From Lophium mytilinum (taxonomy: Eukaryota; Ascomycota; Dothideomycetes; Mytilinidiales; Mytilinidiaceae), in the NCBI GenBank assembly GCA_010093605.1, contig MU004198.1:378456-442455 (forward strand): a DNA stretch of 64,000 nt, read 5' to 3'. This document shows positions 55,624-64,000 of the stretch, one piece after another. Made by a program: the position numbers and the translations under genes. Below the pieces are notes generated by a model, which saw nothing but the letters and a program-made list of their open reading frames with translations, was not told where the DNA came from and ran no database searches. The stretch's first letter is position 1. Each line of letters starts with the position of its first letter.

Positions 55624-57672
55624 ACGTTGTGAAATGGAAAGAGCAAGATTTGGAAACCGATTTGTTGATGAAAGCTGATTACGAAAAGGTTTGCAAATTC
55701 GTGTAATGGCGAGAGGCAAGCCGAAACGATGAGGATAGAAGCGATGGAAGTGGATTTTAGAGGTCGTTTCGGGGATATGATATCTCTGTATGCGTTTTGG
55801 CGCCCTAAAGAGACAGGGGAGGAGCCAGCGACGGCAGAGTCGGGACCGTCGTTGCGAGAGGGAAAGGATTATATGGTGCTGGAATGGTAGACCGGTCGTG
55901 GTAGAGACTGGTGGATATAGGCGGTGGACATCTCTTACCTACGCTAAATCCTCCTCCACAGCGTGAAATGAAAAGAGCAAGATACAGTACTAGCCCACAA
56001 GACTGGGGTCACTGGTATACCACAGCTTGAGGGCCATTTTGGAAGCTAGGCATCACTGTCAAAGGCGGCACCGATGCTTGAAAATCGGCAGTCAAGAGGC
56101 TGCTTAGACTCCAAGGTATGAGATTCGGCATCACGCGTAGGTTTTTGTGGCACCACTGGAGCACCTCAGGCAGTGGGAAACGAAGGTGCAAAGACCTGTT
56201 GTCGGTCACCTGAATCTAACCCTTATGACAAAAGCGTTCAAAAAGAGACTGTAAATCAGGTCAACGAATTCTTGATTCCTAAGCGGCCGCTGGAGTGTCT
56301 CTGTGGGAAGCTTAGTTGCTTTTGTCACTTAAAGTTACAGATCGAACCGAGTAAACCGAACTTTGATAGACGTGGTGTGCACGCGGCGTAGTTACAAGTT
56401 GGCTAATATGGACCACAGAAGCAGCAGACGTAAATAAGGTCGTCGTTCAGAGGATGTTTAAACCCTGCTGAGGCACCTCTGTTAGGAATTAGCGCAGTGT
56501 AGTTGCTTAAAGTCACAATTCGAACCGCGTGAAAGGAATTCTGGTAAGATGCGGAGGGCTCGTTGGAGAGAGAGGCCAGATTAGAGCGACGGAAAAAGGA
56601 TTACGAAAAACGGAGGAAGCGCCTTTCCGAAGATTCTGAGCCGATTGGTTACTAAAATTCACATATCTAACTGCGTACAAAAAGATTTTTAGACGCGGAG
56701 GGTACATCGCGTGGCAGATATAGTTGTGGTTTTACCCCTTGATAGATAGATATAAATTAGGCTGATGGAATTAGGATCGCAAAAGACAGTGGAAACACCT
56801 CCATGGAGGATCTGAACAGATTGGTTACTAAAAGTCACATATTGAACCGCGTGAAAAAAAACTTTTTACTTTTTGATGGAGGGGCGTAAGTTAGGCTGGC
56901 GGAAATAGGATGGCGAAAAACGGCGGAAGCACCTCTATGAAGGACCTAAGCAGATTAGTTACTAAAAGTCACATATCGAACCAAGTACACCGATTTTTGG
57001 TAGACGATGCGTGGACGCGGCGTGCCGTAGCCTAGTCTCTACCAAGGAGGCATGAATCAGCCCGCGGGGAAGGGGATATCGGAAACGTTCCTGGTTTCCC
57101 CTCTGCGCCAGTTCTACACTTTTTTGTTGCAACTTTTCACGAATCTGACCGCGCGAATCGAAAAATCAGTGACGCAGCGTATACGCAAAGACCACGAAAA
57201 GGGCTGCGCTGCGAGCAAAGGGCTATTAATTAGACTATTGTCAAAAGGATAATGAACACAAGACGAGGTACCCCTGTTAAGAGTTTGTGGCCTTTTATTG
57301 CAAGTGTTAACGAATCTAACCACGCGAATCAATTTTTGGTAGACGTGGAGGGCACGCGGCGTGCACCTGGCGTAGTCACCTTTCCAAACGAAAGTAGTGA
57401 GATGCATATGTTTGAATTCAGATGCTCTTTCGAAAAACATTGGTAGGTGCGATCGAAGCTACCCTTGTAATGTCTAGCCCAGATTTAATGTGTCCCAGAT
57501 CTTGAATGGCATCGTGCTTCGCCGCATTGCCTCGCCGCAATCGAACCAAGGTGCGACGTTTTGCTTTCGAGTCCTCTACGAATTCACGACAAATCCAGCA
57601 CACGACATTCGCGCTCCCATTTTGGTCTTTTCTGAAATCTAGAGACTCCCGGCATCTTTATACCATCGCACA
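55624..57672. other. Interval with a degenerate repeat array
   Basis: No gene is supported. From about 56300 to 57400 it contains the repeats listed separately. The last 270 bp (57410-57672) are the promoter of the next gene. Confidence 0.55.
56300..57400 (+). repeat. Degenerate tandem repeats, period about 134-178 bp
   Basis: A core like AGTCACATATCGAACCGCGT recurs near 56341, 56519, 56665, 56841, 56975, 57143 and 57314 (spacings 178, 146, 176, 134, 168 and 171). Units also share TTTTTGGTAGACG, CACGCGGCGTG and GGAAGCACCTCTATG-like blocks. It is unrelated in sequence to the 163-bp family. Divergence is high and includes indels, so the array is old. Confidence 0.75.
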
Positions 57673-58258
57673 ATGAACGCGCTTGTCATCCCGACCTATG
57701 ACATCACGCCCGAGGTACGTCCTCCACATCTCCAAGTTGATGTTAAGAAAGTATACTCATCTGACCGACTACTAGCAATGGGCCGAATTTGCCAAAGCAG
57801 CTGCAATTCCTCCTGAAGATGTAGGCGGCAAACACATTGTTCCATACGTCCTTCTACACTCCCCCACACAGCAGCATGTCCATCAACAGACCGATCGAAT
57901 CAGCACAACAGTCAAAACAAAATTCAGCTCAGCTACTTGGCAAGAAATGAGAGACACCGTTCTCGAACTTGGAGAGCAAGAACCTCCAAATATCCACACG
58001 CTGTACTTCTTGATACTGGACAAGCAGTCAATCGAGGATCGCAGGGTCATTGTTATGCAAAGGGACGGGAAGTACGTGAACGCAGAGGGCCAAGAGTGTT
58101 GGCCGGTCCCGGGGGATTACGCGACATGGATAAATGTATGGAAGAGACATCGGGTCCCGTTTGAGAAGGCGTGGGTAACTGTGGCCATGATCGATACGCA
58201 TGGGGGCTTGGATGAAGAGCCGTATCTAGAAGAGGTGATGGAGGAGCAGCCTGAGTAA
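57673..58258 (+). CDS. Small hypothetical protein, 174 residues
   Basis: Two exons, 57673-57714 and 57776-58258, intron phase 0 with GTACGT donor and CTACTAG acceptor. The N-terminus reads MNALVIPTYDITPE, then QWAEFAKAAAIPPEDVGGKHIVPYVLLHSP (about 30 residues). The rest is a compact alpha/beta pattern: TLYFLILDKQSIED, RRVIVMQRDGKY, WVTVAMIDTHGG. No signal peptide or membrane span is seen. Frame, codon use and junctions support a real gene. I do not recognise the family. Confidence 0.75.
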
Positions 58259-58784
58259 CGCGTTGAGATACCTGTGGTATATAGACGACTCTTCGGGCTT
58301 GTAGTTTTACTAGTCTAGTTTAGGCTATCCAGCACGTACTTCTTATGCGCGCTGTAGGATTAGCATTGTGAAAAGTCCACAGAATACGATGATGTGAGCG
58401 CTTGATGCGACGCGGCGCTTGACAAGCAGTGAAGGTGTGAGGTGTGAAGAGGTATCAAGATGACAAGGAGTTGGCGATCACGTGGCAGTGAGGCTCTGCG
58501 GACGCCTTTCCCTTTTAGGCTACTGCCAGCTCAAGAAAAGAACAGTCTACAAAGGGGTTGAGGGGGCAATTCACCGCCAAAGTCCCTGAATCCCTCTGCC
58601 ATCCCCTCTACGATTGATTGCTTCTGCGTGAGTACCCTTTTCATGTACCTCTTGTGTTTCTGATCCGCGCAACATACCGCTCGTCCTCCACCATCCTCGC
58701 AACTAATCTCAACAACCCCAGCCCCGTCACTCGCTAAGGTCGCGTCGCAATCTGTGAGCGCACGCCCTGAACTTCGCGACACAT
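58259..58784. other. Promoter region of the GDA1 gene
   Basis: No gene is seen. A C-rich stretch occurs just before the start codon. Confidence 0.5.
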
Positions 58785-60614
58785 ATGTCAAGCGGTGTTG
58801 ACGTCCGCCGACGTCCAGGAATCTGGTCTTACCTGAGCTTCTCCTCTAGCCCTCGCCGCCGCACCTCCTCCGTCTCGCTACCGCGTAGCAACAACACCCA
58901 GGACCCCTTCGAGAAGGCCGACCGTCACTCTGGACACGGGCCGTCAGGATCAGGCTTCATGAACGATATCAAGGCCGCGGGGATGAATCAGGGGCAGCGG
59001 ACACGATACTTGAAGGCGGGTGGCATTCTCGCCTTCATCCTCCTTATTTTCTTCTATCTCGCGCCCAAACATGGCAGTGGTATGTTTTTCAAACAGCCCC
59101 TGGCTTCTATCAACATGCTAACAACCCCAGACTCAGGTCCTTTCCCCGGCGGAGATACCGCATCAGATCCCTCTCTGGCTACGTCGAAGTGCAAGAAGTC
59201 TTTTGACTCCCATAAGCCCCTCATCCAGTACGCCCTCATGATCGACGCTGGCAGCACCGGCTCTCGCATCCACGTATACCGTTTTAACAACTGCGGCTCT
59301 ACCCCGGAGTTGGAAGATGAAATATTCGAAATGACCGCGAAGAAGGACGGCGGCTCCGGCTTAAGCTCATATGGCGAGAAGGCCGAAGAGGCGGCCGCTA
59401 GTCTGGACGTTCTCATGGACGTTGCTGTGAAGAATGTCCCCGATAAGATCAAGAAGTGCACCCCAGTTGCCGTCAAGGCGACTGCTGGCCTTCGCAAACT
59501 TGGCACTGAGAAAAGTGACAACATTCTGAAGGCTGTTCGACACCGATTGGAGACCAAGTACCCCTTCCCCGTTGTATCGGAAGAAAATGGAGGTGTGGAG
59601 GTCATGGATGGCAAAGATGAGGGTGTTTACGCTTGGATCACAGCCAACTACCTCCTAGGAAAGATCGGTGGCCCTGACAAGTCTCCAACCGCCGCTGTCC
59701 TCGATCTTGGTGGCGGATCCACTCAAATCGTTTTCGAGCCTACCTTCAAGGACAGCAAAACCGGCGGTATGCCTGAGAAGCTGGCTGATGGTGACCACAA
59801 GTACGAACTGAGCTTCGGCGGTCGCAAGTTCGAGCTATACCAACACTCCTACCTAGGCTACGGTCTGATGGAAGCCCGCAACAACCTCCACAACGTCGTC
59901 ATCAACGCCACCTACGAGGAGAACAAATCCACCGATGCCTCCAGCTGGCTTTCCAAGCCTGTCCTCAACCCCTGCATCGCTCCCGGTATGTCCAAGGAGG
60001 TCACTGTCAGCCTAGGCGCTGCCCACCCTCTCGGTGAGTCCGTCACAGTCAATATGACGGGACCCTCCGACGGCTCGCCAGCTCAATGCCGCGCCCTCGC
60101 CGAGAAGACTCTTGAGAAAGACGCGGATTGCAAGCTTGCTCCCTGCGCTTTCCGAGGCGTCCATCAACCGTCGCTCGAGAAGACTTTCGCCCGCGAAGAC
60201 GTCTTCCTCTTCTCCTACTTTTACGACCGCACGCAGCCGCTCGGCATGCCAGAGTCGTTCACGCTATCCGAGCTCAAGGACCTCACCCACCGCGTCTGCC
60301 ACGGTGAGGAGGCTTGGGACGTCTTCCACAGCATAGAAGGCGCGTTGGACGAGTTGAGGGACCGACCCGATCATTGTTTGGATCTGAACTTCATGCTTGC
60401 GCTTCTGCATACTGGGTATGAGATGCCGATTGAGCGTGAGGTCAAGATTGCGAAGAAGATTAAGGGGAATGAGTTGGGATGGTGTCTTGGTGCTAGGTAC
60501 GTTCTTCTTCCCTCTCCTTTACGTTCTATAGCATTTACTAACGCTTCCTTCAGCTTGCCATTACTTAATAAGGAGTCGGGATGGCAGTGCAGGATCAAGG
60601 ACGTGACGCAGTAG
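58785..60614 (+). CDS. gda1: Golgi guanosine diphosphatase (GDA1/CD39 family)
   Basis: Three exons: 58785-59079, 59131-60496 and 60554-60614, 573 codons. A type II membrane protein: a basic cytosolic tail (about 78 residues) and one helix (GGILAFILLIFFYLAP). The lumenal part has all five apyrase conserved regions: DAGSTGSRIHVYRF, KATAGLRKL, SEENGGVEVMDGKDEGVYAW, VLDLGGGSTQIVFEP and LDLNFMLALLHTGYE. It hydrolyses GDP to GMP in the Golgi lumen, which drives GDP-mannose import for glycosylation. NATY and NMTG are potential N-glycosylation sites. Both introns (51 and 57 nt) are multiples of three without in-frame stops. The end GWCLGASLPLL is typical. Confidence 0.93.
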   Translation: MSSGVDVRRRPGIWSYLSFSSSPRRRTSSVSLPRSNNTQDPFEKADRHSGHGPSGSGFMNDIKAAGMNQGQRTRYLKAGGILAFILLIFFYLAPKHGSGMFFKQPLASINMLTTPDSGPFPGGDTASDPSLATSKCKKSFDSHKPLIQYALMIDAGSTGSRIHVYRFNNCGSTPELEDEIFEMTAKKDGGSGLSSYGEKAEEAAASLDVLMDVAVKNVPDKIKKCTPVAVKATAGLRKLGTEKSDNILKAVRHRLETKYPFPVVSEENGGVEVMDGKDEGVYAWITANYLLGKIGGPDKSPTAAVLDLGGGSTQIVFEPTFKDSKTGGMPEKLADGDHKYELSFGGRKFELYQHSYLGYGLMEARNNLHNVVINATYEENKSTDASSWLSKPVLNPCIAPGMSKEVTVSLGAAHPLGESVTVNMTGPSDGSPAQCRALAEKTLEKDADCKLAPCAFRGVHQPSLEKTFAREDVFLFSYFYDRTQPLGMPESFTLSELKDLTHRVCHGEEAWDVFHSIEGALDELRDRPDHCLDLNFMLALLHTGYEMPIEREVKIAKKIKGNELGWCLGARYVLLPSPLRSIAFTNASFSLPLLNKESGWQCRIKDVTQ

Positions 60615-60950
60615 ATATCTGAAATCAAACGGAGAGCGACGAGCGACGACGTATGCATTGGATCGGCGTTCCTGTTTTCTTTTCCTTCTTTTCTCCTCCC
60701 TTATAGAGCTTCTATTGGGCCCTACTTCGCATCATCTGTTTCCATCAAGAATATTCGTGTTTCATGCGTCATGTGCATTACAGAGATGTATCATAGCATC
60801 GACCGCATTACTTTCTATCAACCCATCCATGAAATCTACCGCCTGTGTGCTCCCTCATAGCTCCCCGGGCCGCCCCGCCGCTACCACTAGAACATTTTGC
60901 ACGTCTACCAACTATTGCCCATCTAGCACATTTACAATTCCCTTTCCCCT
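60615..60950. other. Short intergenic region
   Basis: T- and C-rich; holds the promoter of the FAD monooxygenase gene and no gene of its own. Confidence 0.5.
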
Positions 60951-62059
60951 ATGTCCACCTCCCCAATACACATCGTAGGCGCCGGCATCACCGGCCTAGT
61001 ACTGTCCCGCTGCCTGTTGAAACGCGGCATCCCCTTCCACCTCTACGACCGCTCACCAACCCCGGCGCACAACAACTACGCGATCACGTTACACGCATCT
61101 ACATATTGCGCATTATGTAAAGAGCTAGACATCGAAGAGAGTTTGTTCCAGCAGCGCGTCGGCATCAGCACAAGCTCAGAGGCAAAGGAGACAGCCAGAA
61201 ACGAGGAGAACGAGTTGCGAGTCCACCGCGGCGCACTCGAAGCCCTACTCCACGAGCCCCTAAACATCCAAACCAACCACCAACTCTCCCACATCTCCCT
61301 CTCCCTCTCCACCCCCAACCCCACCTCCCCTTCTCCCCCTTCCAAAACTCTCCACTTCACAACCGCCCCCTCGCTCCAAACCCCCGCCCTCCTCATCGCA
61401 GCCGACGGCATGCACTCGGGTGGGCGCACCTCCCTCCTCCCCTCCCACCCCCCAACCATCCTCCCCTACGTCGCCTTCACCAGCCGCCGCCATCTCCCCG
61501 GCCCCATCTCCAACACCCTCTACGCCCCCGCCTTCACCACCTCCCCAACCCCCACCCTCCTCACCCACCACATCGCCACCGCGCGCCTCACCATCTCCCT
61601 TACATCCCTTCCCGCCTCCGCCACAACCATCTCATGGACCTACTCGCGCCCCGCCCGGTCACCGCCGCGACCACTATCCCGGCAGAGTTCTTCGTCGAGC
61701 TGGACGCGCTGCACGACGCGCTGCCGCAGCCGTTTCGGGATGTTTTTGCCAGCGGCAAGATCCGTGGGGAGCGGGTTTTGCATTGGCTGATGCGCGAGGT
61801 GCTTGTTCCGTTGGCGGAGTTGCGGGAGCTGGTGTTGGTTGGGGATGCGGCGTGTGCGGTGCCGATTCTAGGGGGGGAGGGGGCGAATCGGGGGGTTGAG
61901 GATGCGATAGCGTTGGCGGAGTGGATTGCGGGAAGCGGACGGGAGAGGGTGGGGGAGTGGTATGGGGAGCGGTACGGAGGGTGGGAAGGGGGGTTTGGGT
62001 TGAGTAGAGAGAGGATTGGACAGATGCATGGGGAAGCGGAGGGGACGGCGGTGTTGTAG
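60951..62059 (+). pseudogene. FAD-dependent monooxygenase with a frameshift
   Basis: The N-terminal part (60951 to about 61660) has the Rossmann GxGxxG motif in HIVGAGITGLVLSRCL, an acidic/arginine end in YDRSPT, and a middle sheet (LLIAADGMHS). It ends near YSRPAR. The C-terminal part, in the +2 frame from about 61634, contains the second FAD motif GDAACAVPILGGEGANRG (flavin-binding GD motif) after FFVELDALHDALPQPF. The two halves belong to one protein but the frame changes within a C/G run (CGCGCCCCGCCCGGTC, about 61649-61664). No intron of normal length can join them, since the only GT-AG span there is 28 nt. It may be a pseudogene or a one-base sequencing error. The family oxidises aromatic or polyketide-like substrates. 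Confidence 0.7.
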
Positions 62060-62340
62060 TGCGGTCCATTGTTGAGACGAGCTGTGAAAGCCGTGACTGA
62101 TTTCTTCTTCCATGCCCAGCAACCAGGCTGGAGTCATGAATGAAAAAAATTGATTGCAATATGCAAATATGTACCCTCCATCGCTCAATGCTCAACCCGA
62201 CAGGCAAGAAGAGCAGCTGGACGACAAAGGCACCACGACCGAAATCGTGATGTGGTTTCACTCTCGCTTCACTGTGTACACTTGCTCGTCCTGGGAGTGG
62301 AGACGGCATGCTCTAGCAAAATAGGAAGCGGATAAGATTT

Positions 62341-62660
62341 CCCCCAGAAGCCCACGAGACATCACCGAAGTGAGTCCAGAATATCCCCCAGAAACCCGCG
62401 AGACAGCACCGAAGTGCGTCGACAGAGATCCCCCAGAACCCATGAGTCAGACTGCCGATGATGCGAAGGTGGACCTTTGCCAGAGCCGGAGCTCCGTGAT
62501 GTTGGCAGCTGAGAGTCGAGCACCGGAGTGCATCAACATACATTCCCCCAGAAACCCGCGAAAGAAACCCCCAGAGCCCGAAATCAGAATGTCGATGATA
62601 CGAAGGTAGACCTCCGCCGAGTAAGACCCGTGGTGTTGACAACTGAGAGCCAACAGCAAG
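62341..62660. repeat. Compound tandem repeat
   Basis: CCCCCAG recurs at 62341, 62385 and 62430 (spacing 44-45 bp), each followed by AACCCGCGAGAC-like sequence and CACCGAAGTG. A larger block starting at CGATGATGCG (62456) recurs at 62593, about 137 bp later, with GAAGGT.GACCT and AACTGAGAG shared. Further CCCCCAG copies lie at 62545 and 62568. Confidence 0.75.
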
Positions 62661-62989
62661 GCCGCAGCTTCGGTCGCGAAGAGAATTGATGATGACTTGG
62701 AGAAGCCTCTCCAGTTGCAACCACGAATGGTAGCAACTTTGGGCTGAGCCTCCAGAAACTAGCAAAACCTCTCGCTGTTCGATGCTACAGGAATGGGACG
62801 TCTGCAGGCTTTGCGAGGTGAGACCTCAGTGACGTCTCAAACCAGAGAACGTTGACGAGGCAGGACCTCAGTGAAGCCTCTGAACAGAGAACTTGAATGA
62901 CCGAGTGACATGCACAAGGTTGCTTGGAGCATTCGCTCGTAGTTTGTCCAAGTGCCGTGGCACGGGATTGGGCTCATGGCCTGAAATTT

Positions 62990-63300
62990 GAGCGTGATAG
63001 CTCGTGACTTGAGCGCGATGGCTCGTGACTTGAGCGTGATAGCTCGATGACTTGAGCGTGAGAGCTCGATGACTTGAGCGTGAAGGCTCGTGACTTGAGC
63101 GTAATAGCTCGATGATTGAGTGCCTGCAGGACTCGATGCCTTTGAACTTGGGCGTGCTGCCGCTGAACGTGGGCGTGATAGCCGCTGAACTTGGGCGTGC
63201 TGCCTCTGAACTTAGGCGAATTTGCCCTCTGATCTTGAGGGCGTGACCTCGAAGGACGTGAGGATTTTTGAGCGCGGGGGCTCGATTGAAACATTTTGAG
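62990..63300. repeat. 21/22-bp minisatellite
   Basis: GAGCG units start at 62990, 63011, 63032, 63054, 63076 and 63097, that is spacings of 21, 21, 22, 22 and 21 bp (consensus CTTGAGCGTGATAGCTCGTGA, read within 21 bp). A related but distinct set starting GAACTTGGGCGTG follows at 63144, 63165, 63187 and 63208 (21, 22 and 21 bp). Two sibling minisatellites thus lie head to tail. Confidence 0.85.
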
Positions 63301-64000
63301 CAGCGCCGGGTACATCGGAGGCCGTTTCGACCGTCGCCATGGACATTGCTGCCTGGCATCGACTGGAAGCACCGGACACTCCGGAAAACCTGTCGCTATG
63401 CTCGAATCTCTGCGGACGCGGGGGTCCTAACTCTGTACTCTGTCGACCAGCTACCATCTTCGGCCATACTGCGTGTGTCGCCGGCGGTGAGAACCAATGG
63501 TTTCATGCCTGTCGCGAACGGCTAGCGCAATGGCACTGTTTTGAAGAATGGTTCGTTGAGCTTGGTGACGTTTGAGTGACAATTGTGACAATTTGCTCAT
63601 GTCTGCACCAGATGGTCTGTCTTCGGCCAACTGCGTTCGTGATCGCCGGCTGTTCTGGCCTGGTAGCGAAGTGAATCTGCGGTAATGCCTTGTGAAGCTT
63701 TCCACTTTGCCTGGGAGAACCTGAGTGACTTAGGTATTCTGTACTCTGCCTCAGCTTGAGACTGTTCGCACGTCTGTGCGTTCGCCGGTGGCGGTGATGA
63801 AAGTGGTGGCCCTTTCATCCGCAATGTTCGAGGAATCTGCTTTGAGCGTAGAGGTCTTTTGAGTGAAATCTTTTCCACGCCTTGCTTACGATGTAGCTCT
63901 GGATCGACTCTCATCTTCCGAGTTCCCTCATGGGCCAAAGAAAGATCGCGTGGTGTAGGTACATCCGTGTCGACAGTGGCCCGGGTCTCGTCTGGAGTCG

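Larger units (their letters stand above)
62060..64000. other. Repeat-rich region to the window edge, no supported gene
   Basis: Carries two minisatellite blocks, listed separately. Frames that cross them are biased by the repeats. An ATG frame at 63339-63575 (78 codons, Cys- and Trp-containing) has good start context (GTCGCCATGG) but no recognisable family. Minus-strand frames up to 113 codons are also unrecognised. Confidence 0.5.

Noticed and set aside
62990-63300. CRISPR array
   Set aside because: Units are contiguous 21-22-bp repeats without unique spacers, in a eukaryotic genome.
62341-64000. Subtelomeric end of a chromosome
   Set aside because: Minisatellites are present, but there is no TTAGGG tract and no telomere-linked helicase; the idea is unsupported.

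Overview
The window is nuclear DNA from a filamentous ascomycete (Pezizomycotina; probably a Dothideomycete, by inference from gene content). Genes are dense and on both strands, with short GT-AG introns (about 46-70 nt, TACTAAC-like branch sites). Conserved fungal orthologues are recognisable, and one DNA transposon is decayed toward TpA in the manner of repeat-induced point mutation (RIP). There are no rRNA genes, convincing tRNA genes or CRISPR arrays. Gene models were spliced by hand; every multi-exon model reported as a CDS keeps its reading frame across all junctions.

Layout. 1-5 kb: a partial gene, a gene-poor stretch and a 96-bp tandem repeat. 5-13.7 kb: a Lys/Ala/Pro-rich acidic protein, a repeat array with a 163-bp period, a PPPDE-thioredoxin-PUL protein and a leucine-rich-like protein. 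13.7-19 kb: RAD5-type helicase/ubiquitin ligase divergent from an NDUFAF6-like complex I assembly factor. 19-25 kb: a His-rich mini protein, a dead AA9 polysaccharide monooxygenase and a Zn2Cys6 regulator. 26-34 kb: an MGTRG-type unknown protein, a monoacylglycerol-lipase-like hydrolase, a PEX11 protein, a Cys-motif unknown and an Mpv17/PMP22 protein. 34.8-43.3 kb: an SprT-like protein, a second, inverted copy of the 163-bp repeat family, a CorA Mg2+ transporter and samB/MUB1. 44.4-48.3 kb: a 3.9-kb Tc1/mariner-like element with 136-bp terminal inverted repeats. 48.7-53.9 kb: a DNF3-type P4-ATPase. 54.5-64 kb: an F-box pseudogene, a degenerate repeat array, a small unknown gene, Golgi GDPase (GDA1), a frameshifted FAD monooxygenase and two minisatellite blocks.

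How the genes relate. They are mostly independent housekeeping functions: DNA damage tolerance, ubiquitin/SUMO-linked proteolysis, organelle membranes, Mg2+ uptake, lipid flipping and Golgi glycosylation. There is no biosynthetic cluster. The most unusual features are structural: one repeat family occupies both long gaps between convergent genes, and many coding regions switch from C-rich to G-rich along the coding strand.
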